Positions 32,987-43,223 of a DNA stretch of 64,000 bases are shown here, piece after piece. The notes beneath the pieces are model-generated. The model was not told the DNA's origin. It did no database searches and saw nothing but the letters and a program-made list of their open reading frames with translations. The translations under genes were made by a program, and so were the position numbers. Each line of letters starts with the position of its first letter. Within the stretch, counting starts at the first letter, position 1. Origin of the DNA: Symsagittifera roscoffensis (lineage: Eukaryota; Xenacoelomorpha; Acoela; Convolutidae); NCBI RefSeq assembly GCF_963678635.1, contig NC_087063.1:5674386-5738385 (forward strand), written 5' to 3'.

Positions 32987-34006
32987 CTCGAAGCGGAGAT
33001 GGGATTTCCCATGAGCGAAGCCTATGGACTTCCTCTAAATGCGAAGTCCCTAGTGGGGTCAGTGATGGCCAACCTATGTGGCAGCCACTATCCATTACAC
33101 ATGGCGATGGTAGAAGTGTCCAGCCAGAGGGTATTGATAGACAAAGCCTTCTCAGTGCCCAAATGTGTAAGACTAGCTCGGATGTCACATCATTCACACA
33201 AGCTGTTGAGGAAGGTCCGAGGAACAGTGCCTAAAGAACAAAGGGATGACTTGAGTGAAATCTGGGGTGAAGAACTTCTAGGCTTGGAAAGCGAAAATAC
33301 AAGTGACCTCCAGAGAAAAAACGTGATGGGGAAACCCATGGTAGGTGCCCCAAACTTGGGAGAAGTCGACGTGATACACGAGAAGATGATGGAACTTGAG
33401 CCTCTCCTGGAAGCCTCGGGAGAACGCAACCTTAGGAGCATCGACCTCACACACGGGGATTGTCCATGCCACTGTCTGGCGCAGACAGTGTGGTACCCAG
33501 ACCAAGCCAATCTCTGCCTGATCTGGGATGTAGAAGAAATCAGGTCGTTGGGATTACCCGAGCATCAACAAAAAGTGACCATCTTGGTGGTGAGCACAAT
33601 GCTGGCTCTACGATGGATGGAAGAAAACATAGCAAAGTATCGAGAAGCGAAGACGCCAACAGCAGAGTCGATTCACGCGATAGATTATTGCAGGAGACTT
33701 GAGTTGTTCGAGACAGCATGCAAGGTGTTCGCCATACCAATGGAAGTCAGACACGTGTGGAGCCGCTTGAGATTTTTTCCTTGGTTTCGCGCGACACTAA
33801 CATCCTGGTTATATGTAGCGACCAAGGATCACATGAGGAAACATCAAAAGAAATATCGACAATTCCAGGCCGAGATAGGACCAGATGCCTTCAAGAGACC
33901 TCTGCTGACCCATCGAAATGCGATCACGACGGGGTGGAAAAGAGTATCCAGAGACAACACTAGAGCGAGAGAGTCAAACTGGAGGAGGACCTGGCGAAGA
34001 ATGTAA
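32987..34006 (+). pseudogene. C-terminal post-Pol module, copy 2
   Basis: Same frame as the preceding segment after the TGA at 32984. About 335 codons to TAA 34004-34006. The segment near 33105 (VEVSSQRVLIDKAFSVPKC) has a clear counterpart in the element C relic near 39270 (VEVKSTRTVLD, then FSVRKC). A later segment (IGPDAFKR, about 33875) matches IGSEAFKR near 39795. A CPCHC motif lies near 33466. The function is unknown. There is no signal peptide or convincing membrane anchor, so it is not a recognisable envelope protein. Confidence 0.58.
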
Positions 34007-34032
34007 GCCTGAGTCTTCACAATTCCTTCTGT

Positions 34033-34236
34033 TTGAACAGGGAGTCGAAGGTGAAGAGCTTACCGAATCAAGCGAAGAGATTGCAAGAGCAAAGGGAGTG
34101 GATGCGATCCTATGAACAGCTGAAGGCTTGGGAGGAGATTGTGATCAGCTCCGATGACGAAGAAGCACTATTGGAACAGATCACAGTGTCAAAAGTATCT
34201 AGACCGGGTACCTCGAGGGCGAAGAACACAAGGTGA
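34033..34236 (+). pseudogene. Short C-terminal tail frame, copy 2
   Basis: 67 codons, hydrophilic and charged (KRLQEQREWMRSYEQLKAWE), probably the frameshifted C-terminus of the post-Pol polyprotein. It ends 40 bp before the polypurine tract, which is where the last ORF of an LTR element is expected to end. Confidence 0.4.
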
Positions 34237-34276
34237 GCCAGTGGCTCAAAAGGAAAATTCTAGAGTCTTGAGTCTT

Positions 34277-34289
34277 GAGAGGGAGGGGG
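34277..34289 (+). promoter_or_regulatory. Candidate polypurine tract of family A
   Basis: GAGAGGGAGGGGG follows the last coding sequence and precedes LTR-like non-coding sequence. Such a purine run primes plus-strand DNA synthesis in LTR elements. Repeated CTTGAG hexamers sit just upstream (34266-34280). Confidence 0.6.
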
Positions 34290-36243
34290 CTCGAGGGTGA
34301 ACTCGGATGAAATCTGGGTTCACGAAAAAGAAATTTTAACAAATGAGATAATGTTATTAATATGCTAGATCTATTATATAAATCAAAATGCTGCATGACA
34401 ATTTCCTGATTGAATAGGACAAAAGAAATTTTAAATCACCAGCTTAAAAAGCGGGAATTCATAAGGTGCAGGTGTGTGCAGATTTTGATTGCTGTTTAGC
34501 GATAGTGTGAAAATTTTATATGGTCGTGAATTTTGGAAGGTAGATAAACTTAAGTCTGCTGCAAACTTCTGTAAATGACCACTGGCACTGTATCTTGAGT
34601 GACACTCGGGCTTCTGGGGATTCATTGACAAAGACAGCACGCGATGAGGACATCGATCTTGAGTCCGGGGAGTATGTGCCAGTCGGTCATGTCTGAAAGT
34701 TTGACCTTGAGAGACACAAAAATACGTAATTTTGGAGTGAAGTTTTAATTTTCAAAATTTCGAATGGAGCCTGTCATGCTCAGCTTTCTCGTACCAACTT
34801 AAAACAGAAATTGAAAAATCAGAACATCCGAGTTTACAATTGCGGGAAAATACTCAAGAAAAACAGCAGGAAATTGCTATTCGCAATTTCCAGATATAAA
34901 ATAGGACACGAGTAGAGCTGTCTTATCCCGAAATAGGAGGAGAGATAATAAAAAGACGAGAGAACAACTATTCGGAACAAACTAGAGTGAACCTTCAATA
35001 GAAAGGTGAACAGCTTGAGTGTCCCAATGGTTCACACAAAAACTCCAATTCTAGAGCCAGAACTTACTTCTGTTACCAAAACTGACCAGTATTAAACTTA
35101 TCTAGTTATATTATCTAATTCTTGAGTTGCTTGATTCCCTGTACTCGAGTGCGGATGCTTGGCGAAGATTCTTGAGCGATTTTAATCGAGAAGTGGACGA
35201 CGACACCACATTGGACGATTTTAAGGAGGAGCTGTGGGACACGGTGGTGAAGTTCGGAGAACCTATCCTGATGGGGACAAGTCTGGAGGAGAAAGCTAGA
35301 GGAGAGCTGCTGAGCAAGATGGTCGAGTTGAGGAAGGCACCACGAAAGACCAGAGAAGACAAATGTAAAGACAGCTCTACTCCGAAACAAAAAACTGACG
35401 ATAAAATAATTGAACATGTAAGGGGGGATAAGATCGGAACTAGTAATATAATTAAAAGTACTACTATCCTTAAGGCTCGAGCAGGGGGGAGGCAAGAGTT
35501 GGAAGGGTTGGACGGAGACAAGGAAAGACGTGAGGTCTCGCAAGAGGAAGAGAGACGTGGAGGGATTGGGCAGTACTTCAGCGGATGCGGTCTAGGAGGA
35601 AAACTTGAGAGAGATGGCCCCCATGGTTCTGGCACGATGGAAGACAGCAGCCTACAAGAGTAGCTACGAGCCGAGGAAACTGCTCGACGTAGAAAAGGAG
35701 ATGGAGATCCCCACCAGCTCAACAAAGGAAGAAGACTTCAAGCCAAAACTGACCAGTATTAAACTTATCTAGTTATATTATCTAATTCTTGAGTTGCTTA
35801 CCAATTTAATTATTCCCTGTACTCGAGTGCATCAACATGTGAGTCACTAATTTAATTTTCTCGAGTGTGTTTTATGATTGTTATGTTGAGATAAGGCAAG
35901 TTTTAGGTTGATCCATCTGAAATGGATCAAAGTTTCACTGTCCACTAAAAAGTAACTTAACGGATTGTTCCGACCCTGTTTTTAACGGCGTTTGTGTGTT
36001 TTGGGTATTTCGAGACCTAAGTATGGGAACGTTCCTATTTTCTAGAGTGGGGGGATATTTTGGTAGTAGCCTTTAAGCTGCAACGGGTTCTAGTCTCATG
36101 TCGCAAGCGAACCGAATTGGCTCCGACCGTTCTTGAGGTAGAAAAACACAAGAGATAGTGTCCCTGACTCTTGAGCCAATGATTATAGGGCCTATTTTTC
36201 TTTAGCCTCATATGTGACTGAAGTAGGCGACTGTTACAAGAAT
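34290..36243 (+). repeat. LTR-like region of family A (interrupted)
   Basis: Non-coding, AT-rich, directly after the polypurine tract. Two modules recur elsewhere. The stretch near 34680-34960 matches 46030-46310. The stretch 35880-36200 (with GATCCATCTGAAATGGATC) matches 46590-46840 and 51175-51450. A 594-bp coding fragment with a duplicated flank sits at 35076-35829. The right end is cut by element C at 36244. No identical partner LTR was found upstream of copy 2. Confidence 0.6.
35151..35744 (+). mobile_element. 594-bp fragment of family A coding sequence inserted in the LTR-like region
   Basis: Matches 30739-31332 of copy 2 (offset 4412) in every line I compared, on the same strand. It has neither element end nor a poly(A) tail. 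It is flanked by a direct repeat of the target, 35076-35151 and 35743-35829, the right copy being 11 bp longer because of an extra AT-rich piece. Flanks of this size are far longer than an LTR target-site duplication. This looks like repair of a break with templated filler DNA. The internal ORF is only a fragment. Confidence 0.88.
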
Positions 36244-37290
36244 TGATGTAGAAAGTTATGGAATGAAACTGGACGTTGTGCCTTTACAACAGCTTCTACA
36301 AGAACAGAGAAACTTCTGTAGATTCTCTAGCTTAATGTAAGTAGAGGGTGTAAAGCAAAAGTATTGAAGGAAAGCATCCAACAGCGTGAGAACGGCCACT
36401 ACGTGTTGCAGGACAATGAAACAAAGAGTGCAGAGTCGATGTCACAGGAAAAGGAGATGGAGCTTTCATAACATCCAAATACCAAGAAGCAGAAAGACAG
36501 TTACAAGAATTTAAAGGTCTTAGAACTTCTAAGCGACCAAAATTAAAGAAAAGATGTGAAAAAAAACACAACGAAAAAGAGAAAAAAATCTCAAAACTGT
36601 TGAATCTGAGATTTTCTCAGATTCAACAGTTTCATTGTTGAATTCATTGTTGAATCCCGGAACTTCATTGTTTTTCTAGGCATCGAGGTTCTTGGTTTTA
36701 ATATTCAGTACCAATCCCAACCTAAATTCCAGTAGGGATATTGTAAGATAATTTTATTTTGTTGGTTGGCAGGACTGTTCTGCGTTCCAACAACTTTCAA
36801 ACATAGTAGAAACTGTTTTAGTTTAACCAAATGCTAATTGGAGCAAGAAAAAGTTCGTTATCTCAGGTCATATGGTCAGAGTGCCGACTGATAAACCTGT
36901 TAGGAGGCTATTGCGATGTAGTATGATGCAATTGGTAGTTTGAAGTGAGTCGATATGATGTGGACAAAATGCATTTCGGTGTACATTTTGTAATTTGTAA
37001 ACGCTGTCAAATTTAGTACGGTGAGATGAATTTTTTTCGGAAGGAATTGACCGTACTAGACGACAATTATGACAATGAAAAAAGTTGTTTGAAAGAAAAG
37101 CTGAATTAGGAAGGGTTACTTTGGATCGAAGTTATTTATTTTAAATTCTCGATTCAAACAAAGACACGAGACTACTCTGAAATTTCGCGAAATCTGAAAA
37201 TCCGCGAATATCAGAGAGGAAGTTTTAGCCGTTAAAGTTACACGAGAGATATAGAGAGTTGAGCGGCAGGAAGACTGACGGGAAGAGTTG

Positions 37291-37353
37291 CGAGCCTTCC
37301 TGGTCGTGAAGAAGACGTTTCTTCACGGATATTAAAGGAAACGGAAAGGCTCG
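37291..37353 (+). other. Two-part hairpin in the element C LTR
   Basis: Outer arms CGAGCCTT (37291-37298) and AAGGCTCG (37346-37353) are perfect complements. Inner arms GTGAAGAA (37306-37313) and TTCTTCAC (37319-37326) are also perfect. The second LTR has the same structure at about 40950-41012. A hairpin of the same layout with different outer arms occurs in element B at 51864-51928. Confidence 0.7.
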
Positions 37354-38023
37354 ATGTTGTGCTCCGAAACAGTGTTTCAAACAAATTTTAGCCTCCTGAA
37401 ACGTCCTGAACTGAAATTAACAACATATAGTTTGGCTTTCAGATAATGAGAAGCTAGGAGTTGAAGGAAAGGGTCGATCCATCTCCGAAGGATTAAGTGA
37501 TTTTCTCTACTGTACAATTAAAATACTAATGTAGTAGTTTTGTAGTAATAGAATAGTACACCTTTTTTGACGAGTGATCCCGTGGTCTGGGGATACTGAG
37601 ACGCAGCCATAAGCTCATTATTTTCAGATGTAACTAAATTAATTGGCGCGGTTTGGCTGATAGCTTTTGAACAGCTTTGGTGAATACTATTAAAAACACG
37701 TTACGGGCCCGGAATAAACAATTAAAATGTAGTCGTGTATAACATGGCTAAGTTTTAAAAAACTGACAAGTCCGAATGAAAAATATATCCAAATCGAAAT
37801 TTTATAAAAAAAAAGAAAATACAAAAAACTAAAAAATCTCAGAAATTTACAGAAAAGTGTAACTAATGATTACGTAATTTTTATGTAATTACAGTTGTTT
37901 AAATTTTGTTGGTCAAAAAATTTAGAGGTTTTTTAGACATGTTTTGTCATTATTTCGATTTTTTTTCACCACCATTTGAGAGTTTTACTACCGCTTCCTG
38001 TTCATAATGTCAATCGAGTTAAA

Positions 38024-38470
38024 ATGGCGATGATTGTAGCTGCCAGTTCCTTTTTTCACAGCCTAAAAGATCTTGAGCGAGAGGAACGGAGTCCCCTGCT
38101 TTTTTTGAACCCCAAAACCTTGTACAGGGGGAAAAACTTGCGAGTATTGTTGGAACAGCAACCTCTGGCCAGTAAGCAGATTATCCTCTGGCACGATGTG
38201 CTGAACAACAGCATATCATCCCATCGCACTAACAACTATACGCTTTGCCCACTGGATGAACTACTGGCATATCTACATTCGAAGCGAAAACAAATAAGTG
38301 CCATTGTCTGTTGCGGGAGAACGAGCTCTCCCGATATTTTTGAGGATCTGCGGAAGACAGAGATAATCGGCATAGAGACGACCGATAAGCCCACCTCTAG
38401 AGGCAGAAACAGTATCCTGCGGTCCTCAAAGAGTATCTCCAATTGCACCAGTCAAGTGAATTGGAATTGA
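38024..38470 (+). CDS. LTR-internal ORF, unknown protein, 5' LTR of element C
   Basis: 148 codons from the first ATG; the frame is open a little upstream, to 37976. The protein shows IILWHDVLNNSIS, a segment like LLAYLHSKRKQISAIVCCGR, and PDIFEDLRKTEIIGI. It looks like a small alpha/beta protein, but I cannot name the family. The second LTR carries the same ORF with about eight amino-acid differences. Past the stop another frame (LRVVLSHRDNPPG) looks like its lost C-terminus, so the ORF may be a broken piece of a longer gene captured by the LTR. Confidence 0.55.
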   Translation: MAMIVAASSFFHSLKDLEREERSPLLFLNPKTLYRGKNLRVLLEQQPLASKQIILWHDVLNNSISSHRTNNYTLCPLDELLAYLHSKRKQISAIVCCGRTSSPDIFEDLRKTEIIGIETTDKPTSRGRNSILRSSKSISNCTSQVNWN

Positions 38471-38793
38471 ATTCACTACGGGTGGTACTGTCCCATCGAG
38501 ACAACCCGCCAGGAATTTTCTCAAAGATACTGGCTCAGATCAAGAAACTAATAAGTGGTAAGATTTTGTTGGGGTAGTTTTTTTTTGCTGAATGCCATAT
38601 GAATTCAAGTGCTCGTGGCCTGCAAAAAAAAGATGACTGCGGTTTTGCTGCCACCACCATTCCTTAGATTGGTCCTGAAAAGAAAACTCACCTGGAAACT
38701 TGTGTTAGATTATTTGAAACTTTTTTAAAAATTTAATAGCGTTTCCTGAGAATTAAATTTCTGAGAAAATGTCTCGATAACAACCATATAACA

Positions 38794-39900
38794 GAAGACT
38801 ATGGAGTTGCCTGGCTGTGAACCGAAGAGTGGGTGGAAGTTACCCAGCGAAACTTTGAGGACTGGAAGGTCACATGTATGGAGGTATGGACTCATGCAAA
38901 GCAGCAAAAAATCATGATATTATTCGGAAATCTAGTGATGAAGACGAAGAAGAAACAGAATCACTTGCAGATTGTAATACAGGAACAGAAGTGAATATAG
39001 TGACTGCAGCAAGATTTTTTTAGCATGTTTGATCAGCTAGAATCATTGTGACTTTAGAAGAAAGGCATGAGATGGTCGCAGCTATCAGTGCGGAAGTGTT
39101 TCTGGGAGTATTACAGACCGAGCAAAACTATATCGGAAACCAGAGAGAAGCAATCAAAGCGGAAATGAACCTCAAGCAGACTGAAGCATATCAAAGACCT
39201 CCTGGAGTTCGATACCTAGTGGGTTCGAATGTGGCTCCTAGGCGCAAAAGCCGATATCCGGGATATTTTGTAGCAGTGGAAGTGAAAAGCACTAGAACGG
39301 TTTTAGATTAACTTTTCTCAGTGCGAAAATGTGTAACAGTTGCGAGAATGTCAGAGAGATCTTGCAAATTGTTCTAAAAAAAACATTCCGTAGGCCCAGA
39401 CAGACCTGCAGACGAAATGGAACAAATACTTGGAAAAAAAATTATGATATATGTTACTGTGAACTTCACTTTCCAATAAAGAGCTCAGACTGAAGAATGA
39501 ATCTATTGGAAAGTTTGTGAAATTCAGTGATTACTGTGGACCAATTAGAAAGAAGTCGTACCACTACGTGTCGGGAATGGTTGAAATGGCTTGCAACATT
39601 TCCATCAAGGAAATTATGCGTGACTGCTACTTTGTTTACGAGCGAGCAAAGTTGCTAAGATTCTTGCTGTCTAGAATACCAACGATAACGAAAATTGCAA
39701 GTCAACAAATCAAGCTAAGACTTTTATTGGAAGAAAAGATGACTGCACCTTCCATACCAAAATCTGTGTACAGTTCGTATCAGCTGAATATAGGATCAGA
39801 AGCTTTCAAGCGAGTTTTCGTGACCATCGGAATGCCGTGACTACCGCAGTGAAGAGGACCTTTAAGAATATCAATTGAAATGCCAGAGAGGAGGAAGAAC
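38794..39900 (+). pseudogene. Element C interior: decayed relative of the family A C-terminal modules
   Basis: Three separated blocks align by eye with family A copy 2. Positions 38940-39450 (TEVNIVTAARFF, then VEVKSTRTVLD) resemble 32815-33300. Positions 39552-39700 (KSYHYVSGMVEMACN) resemble 32178-32330. Positions 39790-39890 (IGSEAFKR) resemble 33870-33960. The first two blocks are in the opposite order from family A. Stops and frame changes make it non-coding. The reading frame runs into the polypurine tract before the 3' LTR. Confidence 0.65.
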
Positions 39901-41685
39901 TGATGTAGAAAGTTATGGAATGAAACTGGACGTTGTGCCTTCACAACAGCTTCTACAAGAACAGAGAAACCTCTGTAGATTCTCTAGCTTAATGTAAGTA
40001 GAGGGTGTAAAGCAAAAGTATAGAAGGAAAGCATCCAACAGCGTGAGAACGGCCACTACGTGTTGCAGGACAATGAAACAAAGAGTGCAGAGTCGATGCC
40101 ACAGGAAAAGGAGATGGAGCTTTCATAACATCCAAATACCAAGAAGCAGAAAGACAGTTACAAGAATTAAAAGGTCTTAGAACTTCTAAGCGACCAAAAT
40201 TAAAGAAAAGATGTGAAAAAAAAAACACAACGTAAAAGAGAAAAAAATTCTCAAAACTGTTGAATCTGAGATTTTCTCAGATTCAACAATTTCATTGTTG
40301 AATTCATTGTTGAATCCCGGAACTTCATTGTTTTTCTAGGCATCGAGGTTCTTGGTTTTAATATTCAGTACCAATAACAACCTAAATTCCAGTAGGGATA
40401 TTGTAAGATAATTTTATTTTGTTGGTTGGCAGGACTGGTCTGCGTTCCAACAACTTTCAAACATAGTAGAAACTGTTTTAGTTTAACCAAATGCTAATTG
40501 GAGCAAGAAAAAATTTGTTATCTCAGGTCATATCCTCAGAGTGCCGACTGATAAACCTGTTAGGAGGCTATTGCGATGTAGTATGATGCAATTGGTAGTT
40601 TGAAGTGAGTCGATATGATGTGGACAAAATGCAATTCGGTGTACATTTTGTAATTTGTAAACGCTGTCAAATTTAGTACGGTGAGATGAATTTTTTTCGG
40701 AAGGAATTGACCGTACTAGACGACAATTATGACAATGAAAAAAAGTTGTTTGAAAGAAAAGCTGAATTAGGAAGGGTTACTTTGGATCGAAGTAATTATT
40801 TTTAAATTCTCAATTCAAACAAAGACACGAGACTACTCTGAAATTTCGCGAAATCTGAAAATCCGCGAATATCAGAGAGGAAGTTTTAGCCGTTAAAGTT
40901 ACACGAGAGATATAGAGAGTTGAGCGGCAGGAAGACTGACGGGAAGAGTTGCGAGCCTTCCTGGTCGTGAAGAAGACGTTTCTTCACGGATAATAAAGGA
41001 AACGGAAAGGCTCGATGTTGTGCTCCGAAACAGTGTTTCAAACAAATTTTAGCCTCCTGAAACGTCCTGAACTGAAATTAACAACATATAGTTTGGCTTT
41101 CAGATAATGAGAAGCTAGGAGTTGAAGGAAAGGGTCGATCCATCTCCGAAGGATTAAGTGATTTTCTCTACTGTACAATTAAAATACTAATGTAGTAGTT
41201 TTGTAGTAATAGAATAGTACACCTTTTTTGACGAGTGATCCCGTGGTCTGGGGATACTGAGACGCAGCCATAAGCTCATTATTTTCAGATGTAACTAAAT
41301 TAATTGGCGCGGTTTGGCTGATAGCTTTTGAACAGCTTTGGTGAATACTATTAAAAACACGTTACGGGCCCGGAATAAACAATTAAAATGTAGTCGTGTA
41401 TAAAATGGCTAAGTTTTAAAAAACTGACAAGTCCGAATGAAAAATATATCAAAATCGAAATTTTATAAAAAAAGAAAATACAAAAAACTAAAAAATCTCA
41501 GAAATTTACAGAAACGTGTAACTAATGATTACGTAATTTTTATGTAATTACAGTTGTTTAAATTTTGTTGGTCAAAAAATTTAGAGGTTTTTTAGACATG
41601 TTTTGTCATTATTTCGATTTTTTTTCACCACCATTTGTACAGAGTTTTACTACCGCTTCCTGTTCATAATGTCAATCGAGTTAAA

Positions 41686-42132
41686 ATGGCGATGATTGTA
41701 GCTGCCAGTTCCTTTTTTCACAGCCTAAAAGATCTTGAGCGAGAGGAACGGAGTCCCCTGCTTTTTTTGAACCCCAAAACCTTGTGTAGGGGGAAAAACT
41801 TGCGAGTATTGTTGGAACAGCAACCTCTGGCCAGTAAGCAGATTATCCTCTGGCACGATGTGCTGAACAACAGCATATCACCCCATCGCACCAACAACTA
41901 TATGCCTTGCCCACTGGATGAACTACTGGCATATCTACATTCGAAGCGAAAACAAATAAGTGCTATTGTCTGTTGCGGGAGAAAGAGCTCTCCCGATATT
42001 TTTGAGGATCTGCGGAAGACAGAGATAATCGGCATAGAGACGACCGATAACCCCACCTCTAGAGGCAGAAACAGAATCCTGCGGTCCTCAAAGAGTATCT
42101 CCAATTGCACCAGTCAAGTGAAATGGAATTGA
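41686..42132 (+). CDS. LTR-internal ORF, unknown protein, 3' LTR of element C
   Basis: 148 codons, the counterpart of 38024-38470. The IILWHDVLNNSIS core and the PDIFEDLRKTEIIGI segment are preserved. Changes cluster in the middle (SPHR for SSHR, YMPCP for YTLCP) and at the C-terminus. The reading frame survives in both LTRs, but the divergence is too small to prove selection. Confidence 0.5.
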   Translation: MAMIVAASSFFHSLKDLEREERSPLLFLNPKTLCRGKNLRVLLEQQPLASKQIILWHDVLNNSISPHRTNNYMPCPLDELLAYLHSKRKQISAIVCCGRKSSPDIFEDLRKTEIIGIETTDNPTSRGRNRILRSSKSISNCTSQVKWN

Positions 42133-42209
42133 ATTCACTACGGGTGGTACTGTCCCATCGAGACAACCCGCCAGGAATTTTCTCAAAGATACTGGCTCAG
42201 ATCAAGAAA

Positions 42210-42288
42210 CCATCGCAGGGACGCCGCCGGGTATAGGCGCGGAGTGCAAAGGTGTTGGCTGGACACCTTCAGCTGGAGCCCAACGACC
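42210..42288. other. GC-rich 79-bp insertion private to the 3' LTR of element C
   Basis: Absent at the equivalent point of the 5' LTR, where AAACTAATAAGTGG is continuous. It contains GGTGTTGGCTGGACACC, a short self-complementary stretch. No target duplication was evident and its origin is unknown. Confidence 0.6.
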
Positions 42289-42532
42289 AATAAGTGGTAA
42301 GATTTTGTTGGGGTAGTTTTTTTCTGCTGAGTGCCATATGAATTCAAGTGCTCGTGGCCTGCAAAAAAAAGATGACTGCGGTTTTGCTGCCACCACCATT
42401 CCTTAGATTGGCCCTGAAAATAAAACTCACCTGGAAACTTGTGTTAGATTATTTGAAACTTTTTTAAAAATTTAATAGCGTTTCCTGAGAATTAAATTTC
42501 TGAGAAAATGTCTCGATAACAACCATATAACA

Positions 42533-43223
42533 GATTTTTACGGTTTCGCGCGTCTGATAACGATGTTGTTTCCGATCAAGCGTTGCACAGCTTTCAATCG
42601 AGACTCCTGAGATCTGAGATCAGGCAGGCCAATGCGGATCATCTTATGCCATCGGGTAACCTAGCGGAAACAAGCGAGGCAGTGAGAAGGGGTATAGATG
42701 AGAAGTGGTGGCCTTCGGTAATATTCTATAAGCCGATATACAAAGAGCTTGAATAACTTTCCGAAAGGCAGAATAAACTATTTAAAAAAACTTGGATGAA
42801 AGGTCAGTCAGAATCTTAGATGAAGTGATTTTGCCGAATTGGGTGCGGTAAGTCTTAAATTTTGGACCAAAATGTTCGGTACGAGACAAATTCAATGGAT
42901 TTCACTTCCTTACGGATATTGATAGTTTTTTTCTGAACTGAAGTTAAATAGAGTACCCAGAGAAAAATTCATTGAGATTGAAGCAGCTGCAAACAGATAA
43001 GCTAAGAAAGTGAAACAGACGCTCTCTGATAAATTTGCTGAAAAAGCCAGAGATTATTTGAAGGACAACGGTCTTTCGGCAGTGCTGTTTGATTTGGGGG
43101 TTGCTTTCTGAGTTAAACAATGAAAAGGGAGAACTATGAGAAAAAGCAGAAAAGTTTATCACATGCAGAACAGTTTAGTGAGAGGAAGAATCTGACAGAC
43201 AGCGTGATAATAAAAAAAAAGAC
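42533..43223 (+). other. Decayed coding-like sequence upstream of the Penelope relic
   Basis: An open stretch near 42536-42755 (DEKWWPSVIFYKPIYKELE) looks protein-derived and is followed by stops. It may be the N-terminal part of the Penelope-like element or another relic. From about 42880 the sequence is low-complexity and lysine-rich when translated. No complete gene. Confidence 0.4.

Larger units (their letters stand above)
16154..34289 (+). mobile_element. Giant Ty3/Gypsy-like retrotransposon, family A copy 2, internal region
   Basis: Runs from the Gag ATG (16154) to a polypurine tract (34277-34289), giving about 18.1 kb of internal sequence plus a leader of up to 2.7 kb. Gag-Pol ends at 24956. 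The remaining 8.8 kb are post-Pol coding modules not found in a standard Ty3/Gypsy element. Stops and frameshifts at the same sites as copy 1 show that the ancestor of both copies was already defective. Private lesions in this copy include the TAA at 18683 and the TAA at 28748. Confidence 0.92.
36244..38793 (+). repeat. 5' LTR of element C
   Basis: 2550 bp. It shares its entire length with 39901-42532 at about 98 percent by eye. Features are an inverted repeat near 36597-36628 (CTGTTGAATCTGAGATTTTC), a two-part hairpin at 37291-37353, a module (37447-37720) that also occurs at 52026-52260 in element B, and an ORF at 38024-38470. Confidence 0.88.
36244..42532 (+). mobile_element. Element C: LTR retrotransposon relic with 2.55-2.63 kb LTRs and a 1.1 kb interior
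   Basis: Two long direct repeats, 36244-38793 and 39901-42532, begin TGATGTAGAAAG and end ATAACA, the usual TG...CA ends. They flank a short interior that carries a polypurine run (AGAGAGGAGGAAG, about 39886-39898) right before the second repeat. The interior has decayed coding sequence related to the C-terminal modules of family A but no Gag or Pol, so the element is non-autonomous. No exact target-site duplication was found (AGAAT on the left, GATTT on the right). Confidence 0.85.
39901..42532 (+). repeat. 3' LTR of element C
   Basis: 2632 bp, colinear with 36244-38793. The main length difference is a GC-rich insertion of about 79 bp at 42210-42288. Scattered substitutions and one-base indels separate the two copies, which indicates a moderately recent insertion. 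Confidence 0.88.

Noticed and set aside
31202-34006. Envelope-like gene after Pol
   Set aside because: No signal peptide, furin-like site, fusion peptide or C-terminal membrane anchor can be seen in any of the modules.
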